Part shown: positions 17,755 through 26,560 of the stretch, piece after piece
How the letters are laid out: every line of letters begins with the position of its first letter
Position numbering within the stretch: the first letter of the stretch is position 1
Assembly (NCBI GenBank): GCA_902492455.1
Contig: CABULH010000001.1
Span: forward strand, 62,001-126,000
Direction: 5' to 3'
Length of the DNA stretch: 64,000 nucleotides
DNA from: an uncultured Oscillospiraceae bacterium
Lineage (GTDB): Bacteria > Bacillota > Clostridia > Oscillospirales > Acutalibacteraceae
Notes under the pieces: generated by a model
What the model saw: the letters and a program-made list of their open reading frames with translations, nothing else
What the model was told of the DNA's origin: nothing
Database searches by the model: none
Translations under genes and position numbers: made by a program

Positions 17755-18498
17755 TCAAGGAGCGGCGGACCGTCCCCAGGGACAGGCGATGCGGCCGTCC
17801 AGCGCTGCAACAACGGCGGCGGCGGATTTGTCTGGCAGATCCAGCCAGGCGGATGGATCTCCGAGCTGATGCAGATAATGCGCATCGGAATTCAGCAGCA
17901 GCGGCTTGCCGGCGGCTTCCGGATACCTGGCCACTAGAGCCGGCACATCTCCCCGGGCGGTGATTTCCACCGCCTGGAAGCCCACAGGGGGAATATCTCC
18001 CAACGCGGCAGTAACGCTGTAGGAATCCCGGTCAATATGAGCCGGGAAAGCAGTGCCGCCGAAGGAACGAGCCAGCGGCAGAACCTCTTCCACACTGATG
18101 GAGGAGGCGGTGGTGAGCAGGATGTCCTGTTGTCCCACAATTTCATCGTCTGCGTCCATCAACAGCTGTTCCCCGAAAATATCCGGCCGGTTGTTCACCG
18201 GCGGCAGGGTAAGGGCTACCGCAGCGCTAAAGGACATGGCAGCCTCCAAGCTGGGGAATAAGCAAACCACATGCGCCTCTTCCGCCGTGCACAGCTCCAT
18301 GCCGGGGACCACTGTCAGGCCGGTTCCTTCGGCCACCTGCAGCAAAGCGGGGCAGTTGCCGCTGCTGTTGTGGTCGGTGAGGGCAATGATATCGAAACCG
18401 GCCAGAAGGGCCATATTGACGATGTTATTGGGGGTCATGTCACTGTCGCCGCAGGGAGAGAGACAGGAATGAATGTGCAGATCGTAGGTCAGCCGCAT
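17755..18498 (-). CDS. PHP-domain phosphoesterase
   Basis: 247 residues, a complete PHP metal-dependent phosphoesterase domain. Metal ligands appear in DLHIHSCLSPCGD, ALTDHNSSGN, HIDRDS and NSDAHYLHQLGD. Family members hydrolyse nucleotides or phosphates; the substrate cannot be read from sequence. In many Clostridia a PHP gene of this sort belongs to the DRTGG/HATPase/hydrogenase-like cluster (my recollection); here that cluster is 20.7-23.8 kb on the same strand, with arabinofuranosidase and lipoprotein genes in between. It starts 34 nt after the arabinofuranosidase stop and is probably cotranscribed with it. Confidence 0.85.
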   Translation of the reverse strand: MRLTYDLHIHSCLSPCGDSDMTPNNIVNMALLAGFDIIALTDHNSSGNCPALLQVAEGTGLTVVPGMELCTAEEAHVVCLFPSLEAAMSFSAAVALTLPPVNNRPDIFGEQLLMDADDEIVGQQDILLTTASSISVEEVLPLARSFGGTAFPAHIDRDSYSVTAALGDIPPVGFQAVEITARGDVPALVARYPEAAGKPLLLNSDAHYLHQLGDPSAWLDLPDKSAAAVVAALDGRIACPWGRSAAP

Positions 18499-18532
18499 GT
18501 CCTCTCCCTCCCAGTTGATATTTTCAAGTGTT

Positions 18533-20026
18533 TCAGAACGCCAACCGGATCATATGAAAACTGTGTTTTTTGAGCAGAGCGGTCAGCCGCCCGTTTTCAA
18601 TCTTACTGTCGGAACACCCGACAGGCACCACCGCACAGGGGGAAGCCTCTGTGTTGCAGGCCTTGAGGTCGTCATGATAAAGCATCCGGTGTTCCAGGAG
18701 GCATATGCCGTCATACTGCCGGAGATCGCAGGTAAGCTCCAGGTTCTCTTCCAAATCCTTATTGACCGCCAAGATGGTAAGCTGCCGTTCTGCGTCGGAT
18801 ACTACCGCCACGGCGTCCAGAATCGGGGCATCGCCGTAGGTTTTGCTTGGATATGTATCGCAGTGGATCAGTGTTTGCAGCGCTGTGCCGCGCCCGCAGA
18901 GGCTGGCAATTTGATACGGATAATAGATGGTCTGCGCCCAAGCACCGGAGGGGGAGGTCATGATGGGGGCGATCACATTCACCAGTTGCGCCATGCAGGC
19001 AATCTTCACCCGATCCGCGTGGCGCAGCAGGGTGATGAGCATACTGCCCACCAGCAGCGCGTCTTCAAAATTATAAATGTCCTCCAGCAAGGGAGGCGCT
19101 TGTGTCCACCGGGGAATTTTCTGATCCGCTTCGTTGGAATGATACCACACGTTCCATTCATCGAAAGAGAGATGAATGCGTTTCCTTGCCCGCTTACGGG
19201 CTTTTACACTGTCACAGATGCTGACTACGGAGGAGATAAAGGCGTCCATTCCCACAGTGGAGGCCAGAAAATCCGCTGTGTCGCCGTCCCGGTTGCCATA
19301 ATACTGATGGAGTGACAGATAATCCACCTGGTCGTAGCACTCCTCCAGCACGGTATCCTCCCAGGAGCCAAAGGTAGGCATGGTCATACCGGAGCTGCCG
19401 CAGGCCACCAGTTCAATACCGGGGTCCTGCATTTTCATCACCCGACCCGTTTCCGCCGCCAGCCTGCCGTATTCCGCCGCTGTTTTGTGTCCGATCTGCC
19501 AGGGTCCATCCATTTCGTTTCCCAAGCACCATACCTTGATGTTGTGGGGCCGCGGCACGCCGTGCTGAATCCTCAGGTCGCTGTAACGGGTACCGCCGGG
19601 AAAATTGCAGTATTCCAGCAGGTTCTTAGCGTCTTCGGCACCCCGGGTGCCAAGATTAACCGCCATCATGGGTTCCGTTTCTGCCTGCCGGCACCAGACG
19701 GTGAACTCATTGAGGCCGAATGCGTTGCTCTCGATGGAGGACCAGGCCAGTTCCGGTCTGGCACTGCGTACCGGTCCCACGCTGTCCTCCCAACCAAAGC
19801 CGGAGACAAAGTTGCCGCCGGGATACCGGACAATGGGGACCTGTAGCCCCTTCACCAACTCCAGGGCGTCGCGGCGGAAGCCGTTTTCATCTGATAAGGG
19901 ACTGCCCCTGTCATAGATGCCGCCGTATACGGCCCGGCCCAGATGCTCGATAAAGGAGCCAAAAATGCGCGGATCCACTTGACCTATAGTGAAATAACGG
20001 TCGAGAATGATTTCAGCTTTTTTCAT
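18533..20026 (-). CDS. abfA: Alpha-L-arabinofuranosidase, GH51
   Basis: 497 residues, the usual length of intracellular GH51 enzymes, no signal peptide. The fold-defining start IFGSFIEHLGRAVYGGIYD and YPGGNFVSGF are visible. The acid/base Glu is in WCLGNEMDGPWQIGHK and the nucleophile Glu in SFDEWNVWYH. It releases terminal arabinose from imported arabino-oligosaccharides. AAGGAGGTA stands 5-6 nt before the ATG (reading on the minus strand). Lies within a minus-strand series with the lipoprotein upstream and PHP downstream. No arabinose transport or catabolic gene is adjacent. Confidence 0.93.
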   Translation of the reverse strand: MKKAEIILDRYFTIGQVDPRIFGSFIEHLGRAVYGGIYDRGSPLSDENGFRRDALELVKGLQVPIVRYPGGNFVSGFGWEDSVGPVRSARPELAWSSIESNAFGLNEFTVWCRQAETEPMMAVNLGTRGAEDAKNLLEYCNFPGGTRYSDLRIQHGVPRPHNIKVWCLGNEMDGPWQIGHKTAAEYGRLAAETGRVMKMQDPGIELVACGSSGMTMPTFGSWEDTVLEECYDQVDYLSLHQYYGNRDGDTADFLASTVGMDAFISSVVSICDSVKARKRARKRIHLSFDEWNVWYHSNEADQKIPRWTQAPPLLEDIYNFEDALLVGSMLITLLRHADRVKIACMAQLVNVIAPIMTSPSGAWAQTIYYPYQIASLCGRGTALQTLIHCDTYPSKTYGDAPILDAVAVVSDAERQLTILAVNKDLEENLELTCDLRQYDGICLLEHRMLYHDDLKACNTEASPCAVVPVGCSDSKIENGRLTALLKKHSFHMIRLAF

Positions 20027-20059
20027 AGAAATACCTCCTTGGCGATAAGGGATATCCTA

Positions 20060-20695
20060 TTATCGGCACTCGGCACCGCCCCATTCCACCACGGTGAAGC
20101 CGGAGCGAACGGGCGCGGATTCCAGCGCCTGCTCCGGTACCGCTGCCGCTTTATCCAACGGCTTGTATGCCATGAAGATCCGCAGCAGGGTGTCGGGGGC
20201 GGGCGTGATGGACAGCTCGGCGGCGTCAGTGTAAGCTTCTTTTTGAAAAGCAATGAGATTATAAGGGTTCTGCTGCATCCGGGGAAGCCAGTAGGTGATG
20301 AAATCCGCGGCCTCCCGGTCGTTGAGCCCCAGCAGTGCCAGCTTTTCTTCTAAAAATGCCGCTGTCTCCGTGCCGGCCACAACGAAGCCGCTGGAGAAAT
20401 CCCATTTTGCGTTCAGTTCGCCTTCCCAGAACAGATAAGGATACTCCCGGCCGGATTCATCCGTCAGGGTGCCGTCCGGCCGGGCGGTTACCTTCCAGGT
20501 GCGGGAATCCAGCGCCGGATAGGCGCAGTTCAGGTCCCCATCCAGATCCAGGGCGACGGTGACGGCGGTTTCTTGCTCCGGGTAGAGATAGAGCACCGGT
20601 TTTTCGGCTTTTGGTCCGATGAAGTCGGGGATGCAGCCGGTCAGGGACAGCATCGCCAGCGCCCCGGCCAGGGCCGCGAAACGATGGATTTTCAT
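20060..20695 (-). CDS. Lipoprotein of unknown function
   Basis: 211 residues with a clear lipoprotein signal (LAMLSLTGC at ~15-22). The mature part opens KPVLYLYPEQETAVTVAL, a pattern seen in uncharacterised surface proteins; FWEGELNAKWDFSSGF and WLPRMQQNPYNLIAFQ are further recognisable patches. No catalytic motif is seen. Lies 33 nt upstream of the arabinofuranosidase on the same strand. GGAGGCGC precedes the ATG. Function unknown. Confidence 0.7.
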   Translation of the reverse strand: MKIHRFAALAGALAMLSLTGCIPDFIGPKAEKPVLYLYPEQETAVTVALDLDGDLNCAYPALDSRTWKVTARPDGTLTDESGREYPYLFWEGELNAKWDFSSGFVVAGTETAAFLEEKLALLGLNDREAADFITYWLPRMQQNPYNLIAFQKEAYTDAAELSITPAPDTLLRIFMAYKPLDKAAAVPEQALESAPVRSGFTVVEWGGAECR

Positions 20696-20736
20696 ACCGC
20701 GCCTCCTTTTATAGCCAAGCTGGTTTCATTCAGCCG

Positions 20737-21219
20737 TCAGGCTTCCTCCGACTGCCAGCCTTTGCAGACATCCACCCATTCCTTGGCGTGAGAATAGGTA
20801 AACAGATCGTCACAGGTGAGTTCGATGGCGGAATTTGCGCTGCCGCAGGCGGGAAAGACGGTGCTGAACCGCTGCAGGGAAATATCCAGGCAGACATGTA
20901 CCGTGTCGGGCACTGCGAAGGGACAAACGCCGCCCACCGCGTGACCGGTAAGTCGCAGAGCATCCTCGGGAGCCAGCATCTTGGCCTTGCACCCAAAGGC
21001 GGCCTTGAACTTGGGATTATCGATCCGGGCGTCGCCTGCCGCCACAATCAGCAGGCAGCCCTCCCCCTCCTGAAAGGAGAGGGTCTTGGCAATACGGGCG
21101 GGCTCTACTCCCAGCGCCTGGGCGGCCAGCTCCACGGTGGCGCTGGATTGGGAAAATTCCCGGATATCCTTTTCCCGCCCCAGAGGACGGAAGTATTCAC
21201 GGACAAGGGCAATGGACAT
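20737..21219 (-). CDS. YbaK/EbsC-type aminoacyl-tRNA deacylase
   Basis: 160 residues, a single YbaK domain. The conserved lysine region (RIAKTLSF), VAAGDARIDNPKF, AVGGVCPFAVP and the late CGSANSAIEL are typical. Such proteins remove mischarged amino acids, for example from Cys-tRNA(Pro); the specificity here is not readable. GGAGATC precedes the ATG. It is 46 nt downstream of the second DRTGG gene and may be the last member of that operon. Confidence 0.88.
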   Translation of the reverse strand: MSIALVREYFRPLGREKDIREFSQSSATVELAAQALGVEPARIAKTLSFQEGEGCLLIVAAGDARIDNPKFKAAFGCKAKMLAPEDALRLTGHAVGGVCPFAVPDTVHVCLDISLQRFSTVFPACGSANSAIELTCDDLFTYSHAKEWVDVCKGWQSEEA

Positions 21220-21265
21220 AATACAGGATCTCCTTTATTTTATCTTTCGTTGGGCGGATTTTCGC

Positions 21266-21622
21266 TCAGGGATCAGACGGCGATGAATCTGAATGATCCA
21301 GCAGTTTCCCCAGGGCCACGGCCAGATGATAGGCGTTTTCACCGCTGCGCAGGATGGCGACGCCCTGGGCTTCCGCCTTAGCTTTGGCCTCCGGATCCAG
21401 CGGGGAATCCTCCGTGAGGATGATGCAGGCGGTGTCCGCCAGCACGGCCACGGCCACGGCGTTGACATTGCCCATCACCGTCATCCAGGCGTCCCCCTCC
21501 CGGGCGCGGCCCATCACCCAGCTGAGCAGATCGCCGCAGTAGCCGCCGGTGACCTGCCGGTCAGGGTCGCCTTCCGTCAGCCGTTCCAGCGATAGGGCCT
21601 TTTGCAATTGAGCAACCGTCAT
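21266..21622 (-). CDS. DRTGG-domain protein (second copy)
   Basis: 118 residues, essentially one DRTGG domain of the kind found in regulatory regions of phosphotransacetylases: DRQVTGGYCGDLLSWV, AWMTVMGNVNAVAVA, CIILTEDS and the C-terminal VAILRSGENAYHLAVALGKL. Ligand unknown. It starts 14 nt after the hydrogenase-like gene and is paralogous to the DRTGG protein at 23441-23794, which opens the same operon. Probably a small-molecule sensor for the cluster (inference). Confidence 0.8.
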   Translation of the reverse strand: MTVAQLQKALSLERLTEGDPDRQVTGGYCGDLLSWVMGRAREGDAWMTVMGNVNAVAVAVLADTACIILTEDSPLDPEAKAKAEAQGVAILRSGENAYHLAVALGKLLDHSDSSPSDP

Positions 21623-21636
21623 AACATCCTTCTCCT

Positions 21637-22956
21637 TTATTGACTGTCCCGGTCCGGCGCAGATTCCCGGCCGGGCACATAGCCCTCCAGCCGGGAGAGC
21701 TGGCTGGCGATATCCTGGATTCTCTGCCGCATTCGGAAGATGCAGTCGTTTTCCTGGGCATTGCCCCGGACGATATCCTCAGCCAGAGCACGGCAGGTGG
21801 GAGCACCGCAGGAGCCGCAGTCCAGCTGGGGAAGCCGCTGGCTGATCTGGTCGATCTCCTGCATCAGCCGCATGGCGTCCTCCACATTTTCCGCCAGCTT
21901 CATCACAGGAGCGAACTCCAGCAGCTCGGTCCATTCCAGTTCCCGGCCGCTTTCCGCATCCTGAAGCCGGTTGCAGGACACCGGCAGATATTTGCGCAGC
22001 CGCTGGATCCGGGCCCGGGCCACATAGCCGTTTTCCGCGGTGAAGATGCCGCCCACACAGCCGCCCGCACAGGCGTTGAGTTCAATGAAGTCCAGCTCCT
22101 GCAGCTTTTCGTCCTCCAGCTCCTCCAGCACCTTGATGACGTTTTCAATGCCGTCCGCGGCCAGATGGTTTTCGTTGAGCAAGCCCGCCGCTTCGCCGCC
22201 GATGGAGGACCAGCTGACCCCGATGATGCCCGATTTCGCCAGGGGCTCCACCTTCTCCAGCTTGTTCATCCGGCTTACCAGCGCGGGATAAACGTCGCTG
22301 ATGGCAAGAACACCGTCTACATTGGAACGTTCGATGCCGATGGGGACCCGCACGTCTGTGACTTTGGCCGCGCAGGGGGAGATGAAAAAGATACCGATTT
22401 TCTCCGAGGAAAGGCCGGTTTTCTCCATGGCTTCCCGCCGGGCCAGCAGGGCGGCTACCTCCATGGGGCTTTTCAGCTGCAGCACATGATCGCACAAATC
22501 GGGGAAGCGGACCCTGATCAGCCGCACCACCGCCGGGCAGGCGGAGCTGATTACCGGCCGCTTCAGCTTGCCGTCAGCGAGCAGCTGCCTGGTCGCGTCG
22601 GAGACGATTTCCGCGGCACGGGATACCTCAAACACATCATCGAAGCCCAGCCCTTTCAGGCCGCTGAGTACGATGTCAATATCGTCGAGATGATTGAATT
22701 GGCCGTAAAGAGCGGGAGCGGGCAGGGCCACGGCATATTGAAAATTTTCCAGCATGGACAGGGAATCGTGATTCGCCTTTTTGGCATGGTGAGGGCAGAC
22801 GCGGATGCATTCGCCGCAGTCGATGCAGCGTTCCGAGATGATCTGCGCTTTGCCGCCCCGCACCCGGATGGCCTGGGTGGGGCAGCGCTTGATGCAGTTG
22901 GTGCATCCCACACATTTGTCCCGGTCCAGCGTGACGGAATGAAAGAATCGGTCCAT
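21637..22956 (-). CDS. [FeFe]-hydrogenase-like iron-sulfur protein, sensory type
   Basis: 439 residues. Two 4Fe-4S ferredoxin motifs (CVGCTNCIKRCP at 15-26, CIDCGECIRVCP at 44-54) precede a hydrogenase large-subunit-like domain. The four expected H-cluster ligands are present: Cys140 in SSACPA, Cys195 in SPCAAK, Cys296 and Cys300 in ACAGGCVGG. The proton-transfer Cys of catalytic enzymes (TSCCP) is Ala139. A C-terminal cluster motif follows (Cys380, 383, 388, 405). No maturase or catalytic partner is present. With HATPase and DRTGG neighbours, this suggests a hydrogen/redox sensor (inference from group C/D hydrogenases). Confidence 0.82.
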   Translation of the reverse strand: MDRFFHSVTLDRDKCVGCTNCIKRCPTQAIRVRGGKAQIISERCIDCGECIRVCPHHAKKANHDSLSMLENFQYAVALPAPALYGQFNHLDDIDIVLSGLKGLGFDDVFEVSRAAEIVSDATRQLLADGKLKRPVISSACPAVVRLIRVRFPDLCDHVLQLKSPMEVAALLARREAMEKTGLSSEKIGIFFISPCAAKVTDVRVPIGIERSNVDGVLAISDVYPALVSRMNKLEKVEPLAKSGIIGVSWSSIGGEAAGLLNENHLAADGIENVIKVLEELEDEKLQELDFIELNACAGGCVGGIFTAENGYVARARIQRLRKYLPVSCNRLQDAESGRELEWTELLEFAPVMKLAENVEDAMRLMQEIDQISQRLPQLDCGSCGAPTCRALAEDIVRGNAQENDCIFRMRQRIQDIASQLSRLEGYVPGRESAPDRDSQ

Positions 22957-22993
22957 TGGGATACCACTTGCCTTTCTGTGGAATAGGGAAGGC

Positions 22994-23419
22994 TCAGGAG
23001 GATGCGCTCCTGACCACCAGCGTCATACGAGTGCCGGCGCCGATTTCCGTTTTGATATCCATATAATCGGTATATTTTTTGATGTTGGGCAGGCCCATGC
23101 CGGCGCCGAATCCCAAGGAGCGCACATTGTCCGGGGCGGTGGACCAGCCTTCCTGCATGGCCTGCTCCACATCCGGGATGCCGGGACCGTGATCGGTGAG
23201 CACCATGGATACTCGGTCGGGAAGAATCTCCACATCCGCTTCGCCGCCGCCGGCATGGATCACCATATTGATTTCCGCCTCATACATAGCGATGGACACC
23301 CGGCGGATCAGATCAGACGGAAAACCCAGCTGCTTGAGCGTGCGCTTCACCGCCCCGGACGCCTCGCCGGCCCGAGTGAAATCGTCGCCGGGAACGTCAT
23401 AATGGAGTTTTATGTTCAT
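22994..23419 (-). CDS. RsbW/SpoIIAB-like HATPase
   Basis: 141 residues, a lone GHKL ATP-binding domain: N box YEAEINMVIHA, G1 LTDHGPGIPD, and the glycine-rich lid GFGAGMGLPNIKKYTD. Such proteins are anti-sigma kinases or kinase modules; no anti-anti-sigma partner or sigma factor is adjacent. It lies between the first DRTGG gene (21 nt) and the hydrogenase-like gene (37 nt), implying a signal-transfer role in this operon. Confidence 0.85.
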   Translation of the reverse strand: MNIKLHYDVPGDDFTRAGEASGAVKRTLKQLGFPSDLIRRVSIAMYEAEINMVIHAGGGEADVEILPDRVSMVLTDHGPGIPDVEQAMQEGWSTAPDNVRSLGFGAGMGLPNIKKYTDYMDIKTEIGAGTRMTLVVRSASS

Positions 23420-23440
23420 ATCGCCGCCACCGCCCGTTCG

Positions 23441-23794
23441 TCAGCGGACATTGTCCCCGCCGTTGAGGCCGCTTTCATACAGCAGGCCGCAGGCGGTGAA
23501 CATGCGCAGCGGGGTTTTCAGCAGAGCGATGCCTCTGTCTTCGGCCAGCTCCACCATCTCGGGAGAGGGCTCTTTGCCCCGGACGAACACCACGCAGACC
23601 ATGTCCATCATGTCCGCGGTGCGGATCACCTGAGGATTTACCAGGCCGGTGAGCAGCACCGATTGATCTTTGACAAAGGCCAGGACATCGCTCATCATGT
23701 CGCTGCCGCAGGCATTGTGGACCTCCGTGTCCACGCAGACATTGGGACTCACCAGATCGGCCTTTAAAATGCGTTGCACATCGGCTATTGTCAT
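23441..23794 (-). CDS. DRTGG-domain protein (first copy)
   Basis: 117 residues: MTIADVQRILKADLVSP, then a DRTGG-type core with GSDMMSDVLAF, LLTGLVNPQVIRTADMM and CVVFVRGKEPSPEM, ending in LLKTPLRMFTACGLLYE. Start ATG 23794 has AAAGGA ~13 nt upstream; the frame is open to 23845. It is the first gene of the operon driven by the promoter at 23863-23891. Paralogue of 21266-21622. Ligand unknown. Confidence 0.8.
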   Translation of the reverse strand: MTIADVQRILKADLVSPNVCVDTEVHNACGSDMMSDVLAFVKDQSVLLTGLVNPQVIRTADMMDMVCVVFVRGKEPSPEMVELAEDRGIALLKTPLRMFTACGLLYESGLNGGDNVR

Positions 23795-23862
23795 AGCGGG
23801 TACCATTCCTTTCTTATTACCGCGAGCATGACTCCTTGAACTCATTACGGCAATTTAACCAT

Positions 23863-23891
23863 ATTATATCGTTTTGCCGGTTATGATGCAA
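23863..23891 (-). promoter_or_regulatory. Promoter of the DRTGG / hydrogenase-like operon
   Basis: On the minus strand, TTGCAT (23891-23886) and TATAAT (23868-23863) with a 17-bp spacer, about 70 nt before the first gene. Confidence 0.75.
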
Positions 23892-23952
23892 GCCGTTTTG
23901 AACATTGGGAAATTTTCCGGTGAAAATTTCTTTGGATTTGGCGGATTAACAA

Positions 23953-23981
23953 TTGACTATTATTTATCAGGATAGTACAAT
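23953..23981 (+). promoter_or_regulatory. Promoter of serC-serA
   Basis: TTGACT (23953-23958) and TACAAT (23976-23981), 17-bp spacer, about 40 nt before serC. The short leader leaves no room for a T-box or riboswitch. Confidence 0.75.
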
Positions 23982-24023
23982 AAAAAACAATATAGCCTTT
24001 GAGAAACATTGGAGGAGAGAAAC

Positions 24024-25109
24024 ATGGCGAGAGTGTATAATTTTTCGGCCGGACCCTCGGTCCTTCCCGAAAGCGTGCTGCGTCAGGCAGCGGATGAGAT
24101 GCTGGATTATCAGGGTTCCGGTCAGTCGGTGATGGAGATGTCCCACCGCTCCAAGGTGTATGACGCCATTATCAAGGAATGCGAGGCCCTGCTCCGGGAG
24201 GTTATGAGCATCCCGGATAATTATAAGGTGCTGTTCCTCCAGGGCGGCGCTTCCTCTCAGTTTGCCATGCTGCCCCTGAACCTGATGAACGGCAGCGGCA
24301 AGGCGGATTTCGTGCTCACCGGTCAGTGGGCCAACAAGGCTTATCAGGAGGCTTCCCGTTACGGCGAAGCTCACGTGGTGGCCTCTTCCAAGGATAAGAC
24401 CTTCTCTTACATACCCAAGCTGGATCCCGCGGCTTTTACGCCGGATGCGGATTATTTCCACATTTGCCTCAACAACACCATCTATGGTACCCGCTACACC
24501 ACCCTGCCCGAAACCGGCAGTGTGCCGCTGGTGGCAGACGTGTCCTCCTGCATTCTGTCCGAACCCATCGATGTGTCCAAGTTCGGCGTGCTGTACGCCG
24601 GCGCTCAGAAGAACATGGCTCCCGCCGGCCTGACGGTGGTGATCATACGGGAGGATCTCATCGGTCATGCCCGGGACATCACCCCAACCATGTTCAACTA
24701 TCAGACTCACGCGGACAACGATTCCATGTACAATACGCCCCCCTGCTATGCCATTTATATCTGCAAGCTGGTGCTGGAGTGGATCAAAAACGAAATCGGC
24801 GGCCTGGAGAAAATGAAGGAGCGCAATGAAAAGAAGGCGGCGCTGCTTTATGATTTCCTGGATTCCTCCAAGCTGTTCAAGGGCACGGTGGTGAAAGAGG
24901 ATCGCTCCCTGATGAACATCCCCTTTGTCACCGGCAACGAGGAGTTGGACGCCAAATTTGTCAAGGAAGCGGCTGCGGCCGGCTTTGTCAATCTGAAGGG
25001 CCACCGCTCCGTGGGCGGTATGCGCGCCTCCATCTATAACGCCATGCCGGTGGAAGGCGTGGAGAAGCTGGTTGCTTTCATGAAGGAATTTGAGAAGAAC
25101 AACGCCTGA
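24024..25109 (+). CDS. serC: Phosphoserine aminotransferase
   Basis: 361 residues, the standard SerC length. The N-terminal YNFSAGPSVLPESVL is diagnostic; EMSHRSKVYD, LFLQGGASSQFAMLP and the PLP-lysine region LYAGAQKNMAPAGL are in place, as is the C-terminal GHRSVGGMRASIYNAMP. Converts 3-phosphohydroxypyruvate and glutamate to phosphoserine. ATG 24024 follows GGAGGAGAG. serA follows after 31 nt, giving two of the three steps of serine biosynthesis; serB is not in the window. Confidence 0.96.
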   Translation: MARVYNFSAGPSVLPESVLRQAADEMLDYQGSGQSVMEMSHRSKVYDAIIKECEALLREVMSIPDNYKVLFLQGGASSQFAMLPLNLMNGSGKADFVLTGQWANKAYQEASRYGEAHVVASSKDKTFSYIPKLDPAAFTPDADYFHICLNNTIYGTRYTTLPETGSVPLVADVSSCILSEPIDVSKFGVLYAGAQKNMAPAGLTVVIIREDLIGHARDITPTMFNYQTHADNDSMYNTPPCYAIYICKLVLEWIKNEIGGLEKMKERNEKKAALLYDFLDSSKLFKGTVVKEDRSLMNIPFVTGNEELDAKFVKEAAAAGFVNLKGHRSVGGMRASIYNAMPVEGVEKLVAFMKEFEKNNA

Positions 25110-25140
25110 TTCCGGGCGCCATAATAAAGGAGTTGCAGCA

Positions 25141-26295
25141 ATGAATATTCTCACCCTGAACAAAATCGCGGCCTGCGGCACCGACCGCTTCGGCCCGGAG
25201 TATACCGTGGGCGGTGAAGTGGCGAATCCGGACGGCATTATGGTCCGTTCCGCCGCTATGCATGATATGGAGCTGCCCGCTTCCCTCCAGGCCATCGCCC
25301 GTGCGGGCGCCGGCGTCAACAATATCCCGGTGGATAAATGCAGCGAGGCCGGCATTGTGGTGTTCAACACCCCCGGCGCCAACGCCAATGCCGTAAAGGA
25401 ATTGGTAATCGCCGGCATGATCATCAGTTCCCGGAAGGTGGTTTCCGGTATCGAATGGGCCAAGACCCTGAAGGGTCAGGCGGAGGTCGGCAAGCTGGTG
25501 GAAAAGGGTAAATCTGCCTTTGCGGGCCCGGAGATCAAAGGGAAGAAGCTGGGTGTAATCGGCTTGGGCGCTATCGGCTGCTTGGTGGCCAACGCCGCCA
25601 AATCCCTGGGCATGGATGTTTACGGCTATGACCCCTACCTGTCGGTAGACGCGGCCTGGGGACTCTCCCGGGCGGTGCATCACGCCGTCAGCGAGGAGCA
25701 GATTTTTGCCGAGTGCGACTATATCACCGTTCATGTACCTCTCAACGACGCCACACGGAACAAGTTCAACAAAGACACCTTAGCCATGTGCAAGGACGGG
25801 GTGCGGATTCTCAACTTCTCCCGTGACGGGCTGGTGAATTCCGCCGATATGCTGGAGGCGCTGGCTTCCGGCAAGGTAGCGGCCTATGTGGTGGACTTCC
25901 CCACCGAGGAGATGCTGGATGTGGAAGGGGTTATCGCCATTCCTCATCTGGGCGCTTCCACCCCTGAAAGCGAAGACAACTGTGCTGTGATGGCGGCCGA
26001 CGAACTGATGGATTATCTGGAGAACGGCAACATCACCCATTCGGTCAACTATCCTGATCTGCAGGTTCCCCGCAGCACCGACGTGCGGGTATGCGTTATG
26101 CATAAGAACATTCCCAATATGCTTTCCCAGATCAGCGGTGTGGTTTCCGAATACGGCGTTAACATCGATACCATGACCAACCGTTCCCGCAAGGAGTATG
26201 CTTACACAATTTTGGATGTGGTGAGCGATCTTCCGGCGGAATGCATCGAAAAGATCAACGCTGTGGACGGTGTGATCCGGGTGCGCAAAATCTGA
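25141..26295 (+). CDS. serA: D-3-phosphoglycerate dehydrogenase
   Basis: 384 residues. NAD-binding GVIGLGAIGCLVANAAKSLGM, the catalytic Arg region (RAGAGVNNIPVDKC, FSRDGLVNSADM), Glu in DFPTEEML and His in IPHLGASTPESE are visible. The C-terminal ~75 residues form an ACT domain (VCVMHKNIPNMLSQISGVV), so serine feedback control is plausible. It has the short architecture without the extra ASB domain. AAAGGAG lies 8 nt before ATG 25141. Operon with serC, then a terminator. Confidence 0.95.
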   Translation: MNILTLNKIAACGTDRFGPEYTVGGEVANPDGIMVRSAAMHDMELPASLQAIARAGAGVNNIPVDKCSEAGIVVFNTPGANANAVKELVIAGMIISSRKVVSGIEWAKTLKGQAEVGKLVEKGKSAFAGPEIKGKKLGVIGLGAIGCLVANAAKSLGMDVYGYDPYLSVDAAWGLSRAVHHAVSEEQIFAECDYITVHVPLNDATRNKFNKDTLAMCKDGVRILNFSRDGLVNSADMLEALASGKVAAYVVDFPTEEMLDVEGVIAIPHLGASTPESEDNCAVMAADELMDYLENGNITHSVNYPDLQVPRSTDVRVCVMHKNIPNMLSQISGVVSEYGVNIDTMTNRSRKEYAYTILDVVSDLPAECIEKINAVDGVIRVRKI

Positions 26296-26309
26296 TATAC
26301 GGATAAATT

Positions 26310-26346
26310 GGGCCTCCCCGGACGCTGTTCGGGGAGGCTTTGTTAT
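26310..26346 (+). terminator. Intrinsic terminator of serC-serA
   Basis: GCCTCCCCG pairs with CGGGGAGGC across a 9-nt loop, followed by TTTGTT. Confidence 0.8.
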
Positions 26347-26560
26347 AGTAACTGTGATAAATACAAACAGACATAATACGACAGAGTTCGACTTTTTGTA
26401 TAGATAAATTGAATTTCTGACGGTCCTTGCAGGCGACAGCTGAAGGGCGCAAGCTGTATGGACAAGCAATGCCATTGGTTGACAAAGGGGAATTCCCCAG
26501 GAACCTAAGAAGAGGATTGAGTTTTGCATATACTTAATATGGAAAAGCGGGAGATAACGG

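Noticed and set aside
21640..22986. Long open frame on the plus strand (448 codons)
   Set aside because: Shadow of the hydrogenase-like gene; composition typical of an antisense frame.
23846..24023. T-box or serine-responsive leader for serC
   Set aside because: The promoter at 23953-23981 leaves only about 35 nt of leader.
23967..25463. Long open frame on the minus strand (498 codons)
   Set aside because: Shadow of serC and the start of serA.
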